NCBI GenBank assembly: GCA_945870505.1
Contig: CAMBSN010000018.1
Span: 1-39,995 of the forward strand
Length of the DNA: 39,995 nucleotides
Reading direction: 5' to 3'
Origin: Candidatus Kuenenia stuttgartensis
GTDB lineage: Bacteria > Planctomycetota > Planctomycetia > Pirellulales > UBA1268
Shown: piece by piece, positions 39,676-39,995 of the stretch
Position numbering within the stretch: position 1 is the stretch's first letter
Layout of the letters: every line of letters begins with the position of its first letter
The notes under the pieces: model-generated
Databases searched by the model: none
Seen by the model: the letters and a program-made list of their open reading frames with translations, nothing else
Told to the model about the DNA's origin: nothing
Made by a program: the position numbers and the translations under genes

Positions 39676-39995
39676 TTACCCCAGCGCCGCCACGACGAGG
39701 TCGCCGACTTCCTTCGTGCCGTAGCCCATCTTGCCGGCGGCCTGGCTCTTCATCTTCGTGCCGGTGATGTGGGCGACAGCCTTCTCCACGCGGGCGCCCG
39801 ACGTCGGGTGGCCGCTGTGCTCCAGCAGCATCGCCATCGCGTTGATCGCCGCCACGGGATTGATCACGTTTTGGCCTGTGTACTTGGGCGCGCTGCCGCC
39901 CATCGGCTCAAACATGCTCACGCCGCCCGAGTCGGGATTGAGGTTGGCGCCAGCCGCCACGCCCATCCCGCCCTGCAGGATGCCGCCCAGATCGG
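39676..39995 (-). CDS. leuB: 3-isopropylmalate dehydrogenase-like protein, C-terminal part (gene continues past right edge)
   Basis: GGMGVAAGANLNPDSGGVSMFEPMGGSAPKYTGQNVINPVAAINAMAMLLEH is IMDH/ICDH family C-terminus. Confidence 0.85.
   Translation of the reverse strand, partial: DLGGILQGGMGVAAGANLNPDSGGVSMFEPMGGSAPKYTGQNVINPVAAINAMAMLLEHSGHPTSGARVEKAVAHITGTKMKSQAAGKMGYGTKEVGDLVVAALG

Overview
High-GC bacterial chromosome window. Gene content and architecture look like a planctomycete, but that is inferred from protein families only; no rRNA marker is present. Main blocks: (1) 1-6.3 kb: membrane, TPR, ABC-2 permease and thioredoxin-like genes. (2) 6.4-7.7 kb: a sulfotransferase. (3) 7.6-13.8 kb, minus strand: a compact operon encoding a stripped-down flagellar-type/type III export core (FliF-like, FliO-like, FliP, FliQ, FliR and an FlhB that stops before the NPTH autocleavage region), headed by a GHKL-ATPase-like protein and an esterase-fold protein without the Ser nucleophile. 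(4) 14.3-36.5 kb, minus strand: malate dehydrogenase plus a respiratory supercluster: Rieske protein with a long repeat-bearing N-terminal extension, b6-type split cytochrome b, a ~1520-aa octaheme cytochrome c containing a PDZ-like domain, two tandem amicyanin-spaced cupredoxin-like proteins, a diheme cytochrome, an A2-type cytochrome c oxidase (CoxB/A/C/D), CtaA, CtaB, SCO and DUF420. (5) 36.9-39.3 kb: purD, a Gfo/Idh/MocA oxidoreductase, and a partial leuB-like gene at the right edge. The intergenic spaces carry dispersed structured repeats. The strongest is a ~130-160 bp element present twice (about 13970-14099 and 39382-39540) whose terminal arms pair and show compensatory changes between copies. 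All calls come from reading the sequence and the supplied ORF translations; no database search was run.
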